This document shows positions 62,376 to 64,000 of a DNA stretch of 64,000 bases, in pieces (position 1 is the stretch's first letter; the number at the start of each line of letters is the position of its first letter). The position numbers and the translations under genes were made by a program. Below the pieces are notes generated by a model. That model was given only the letters and a program-made list of their open reading frames with translations. It was not told the origin of the DNA and ran no database searches. Origin of the DNA: Mastacembelus armatus (taxonomy: Eukaryota > Chordata > Actinopteri > Synbranchiformes > Mastacembelidae); NCBI RefSeq assembly GCF_900324485.2, contig NC_046654.1, forward strand, positions 11,390,562 through 11,454,561, read 5' to 3'.

Positions 62376-64000
62376 GGTGTTTACTCTCAAAGACCCCACA
62401 AATGACAAACACTTATCAACATGCATAAACATGTTTACATAGCCAGAGTTATTAGTAAAAAAAATAGAAGAGTGAGCAAATGATTGAATCATACTGAACA
62501 GCCCTGTCTGGGGCGTCTTTGAATGGACTGAGAAACAAACAAAGCACAAATCAGTCGTACTGGGATTGCACTAGGACCCTCAAACATTTTCGATCTCCAG
62601 ACCAAAATAACTTTCATGTTATCCAATGTAGGCACTTCACACGTCTGTAGTCCAGCTGCCACTTTAGTATCCTCTTCATCTGAATTCAGCTCTTTTCACT
62701 GTTTCTTATGCTTTTACCTCCCCCTGTGCTTATTGTGTTTTTCTATGGTTCTCATGCACAATATGTCAATTGTGTTTCCTAATATTGGACAAGTGTTGAG
62801 TGTAAGTGAGCTCAGATTTTACATTGATGAAGGTATTAAGTGTTAAATGCAGACCAGGGACTGTGTTTTCCTGTCATGGCAGTTGACTTACCCATTCATA
62901 TCCTCTCTGCCTGCCATTCAGGATCATGTGGAAGTATTACCTCTGAATACTGCTGATCATAAATATGATTGATGCTGTGCATCTTAGTACACTTAAGAAG
63001 GTCAGTCTTATATTTGTTTTACTGTGTCACTACAAGAAGATGTTTGTTGAATATCTGAACATGCAGGAATATTAAGAATGTCAGCTCAGCATAAGGAATA
63101 TGAAGGAAGAAGAAGGCAAAGGAATCTCTTACTACATGATTTTGCACAAGACTGTTATGTGTTATAGTTTTAGCTTATAAATTTGTTACGGAGGAGTGGA
63201 CCAGTGTTTGTCTAGTTTGTCATCCACATGTGATATTTGTTGTTTCTGCTTGTATGGTGATTTTCCTGTTTAATGATGATAATCTACTGTGCTAGTTATT
63301 AATTCAGTGGCATTTTTAGGACATTTTATGGTGCTGTGAAAAAATATGGACTTTTTGTATGCTCTAAATTGAGTCACTTGATTCATATGAATGGGATTTT
63401 ATGAAATAGGATACACACATACATTGATTTTTATTACATTATAAAATCATTGGACTCTAGCATCACTGAATGCATTCTTGGAGTTAATTGAAAACATTAA
63501 ATCGCCACTGCAACCTTGTTTTCTACATTTGCATCCATCTTAAACCAGAAGGTCCAAGGAACTAAAAAGCTAGAATAATAATCATAAATATAATTTGAAT
63601 TAAAATATCTCATTTAATAAATATTGCATCTGAACAGCACAAGATCATTTCTCAAAAAAAAAGCAAAAACATAATTATAGACTTATCTGCAAGTTTTTTT
63701 TCACTTCTTTTTCATTTGTAGTTTTTAATACATATATTTTATTAGTTATGACATCAATAATGTGCATAAATTCAAAGTATGTACAAAGTTTTCACAGCAC
63801 AGAGCATCAAGTATGATTGTTTGTGACACTTTGTAAGCTGAGAATCATTTTATACTGTATCATAGGTCTTTGGTAAATCTTGAATTAAAAATGAAAATGA
63901 ATTTGTTGTCCAGTGAAATAAAACAACGTTCTGAAAGAAATGTACTGTAGGTTATTGCTATAATTATTTTACTCATCAACAAAGTCACGACGACACATTT
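62376..64000. other. FLVCR2 3' UTR and downstream sequence
   Basis: AT-rich, without coding potential that I can support. The AATAAA at 63918-63923 could end a long FLVCR2 3' UTR. No other gene start is visible before the window ends. Confidence 0.45.

Overview
The window is ray-finned fish (teleost) nuclear DNA. It has many small introns with GT-AG ends, vertebrate gene families in a recognisable vertebrate order, AT-rich spacers and several interspersed repeats common in teleosts. I saw no operons, CRISPR array or viral element.

Left third (1-16.3 kb): a tandem array of type II C-type lectin-like receptor genes, all on the minus strand. Five are complete (called B to F here) and a sixth (A) runs off the left edge. 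Each has the same six-exon plan: cytoplasmic tail, transmembrane segment, coiled-coil stalk, then three exons of C-type lectin domain. Genes C and E are recent copies that share most of their exons and introns but have different last exons. Gene E has lost one 3' splice-site AG. A repeat-rich spacer (16.3-19 kb) follows, with a LINE reverse transcriptase relic and a hAT-like element nested in an older fold-back element.

Middle (19.6-46.2 kb): conserved housekeeping and signalling genes. They are NEK9 (+, 23 exons), ZC2HC1C (-, convergent with NEK9), ACYP1 (+, sharing a divergent promoter region with ZC2HC1C), MLH3 (+, 12 coding exons, one with an apparent GC-AG intron), FOS (+) and JDP2 (+). 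From memory, the human 14q24 order is MLH3-ACYP1-ZC2HC1C-NEK9-TMED10-FOS-JDP2-BATF-FLVCR2. The first four genes are therefore inverted here as a block, and neither TMED10 nor BATF lies in the corresponding gaps.

Right third (48-62.4 kb): an FLVCR2-type major facilitator transporter. Two complete, divergent first exons (48002-48571 and 51469-52098) both end in phase 0 donors and share one set of ten downstream exons. This is the most interesting structure in the window: two transporters with exchanged N-terminal halves could come from one locus. A Tc1/mariner-type deletion derivative with TA target-site duplications, a chemokine-receptor-like GPCR fragment and a SINE nested in a fold-back element lie around the second first exon.

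Exon coordinates were worked out by hand from splice signals, reading phase and remembered family proteins. Transcript data were not available.
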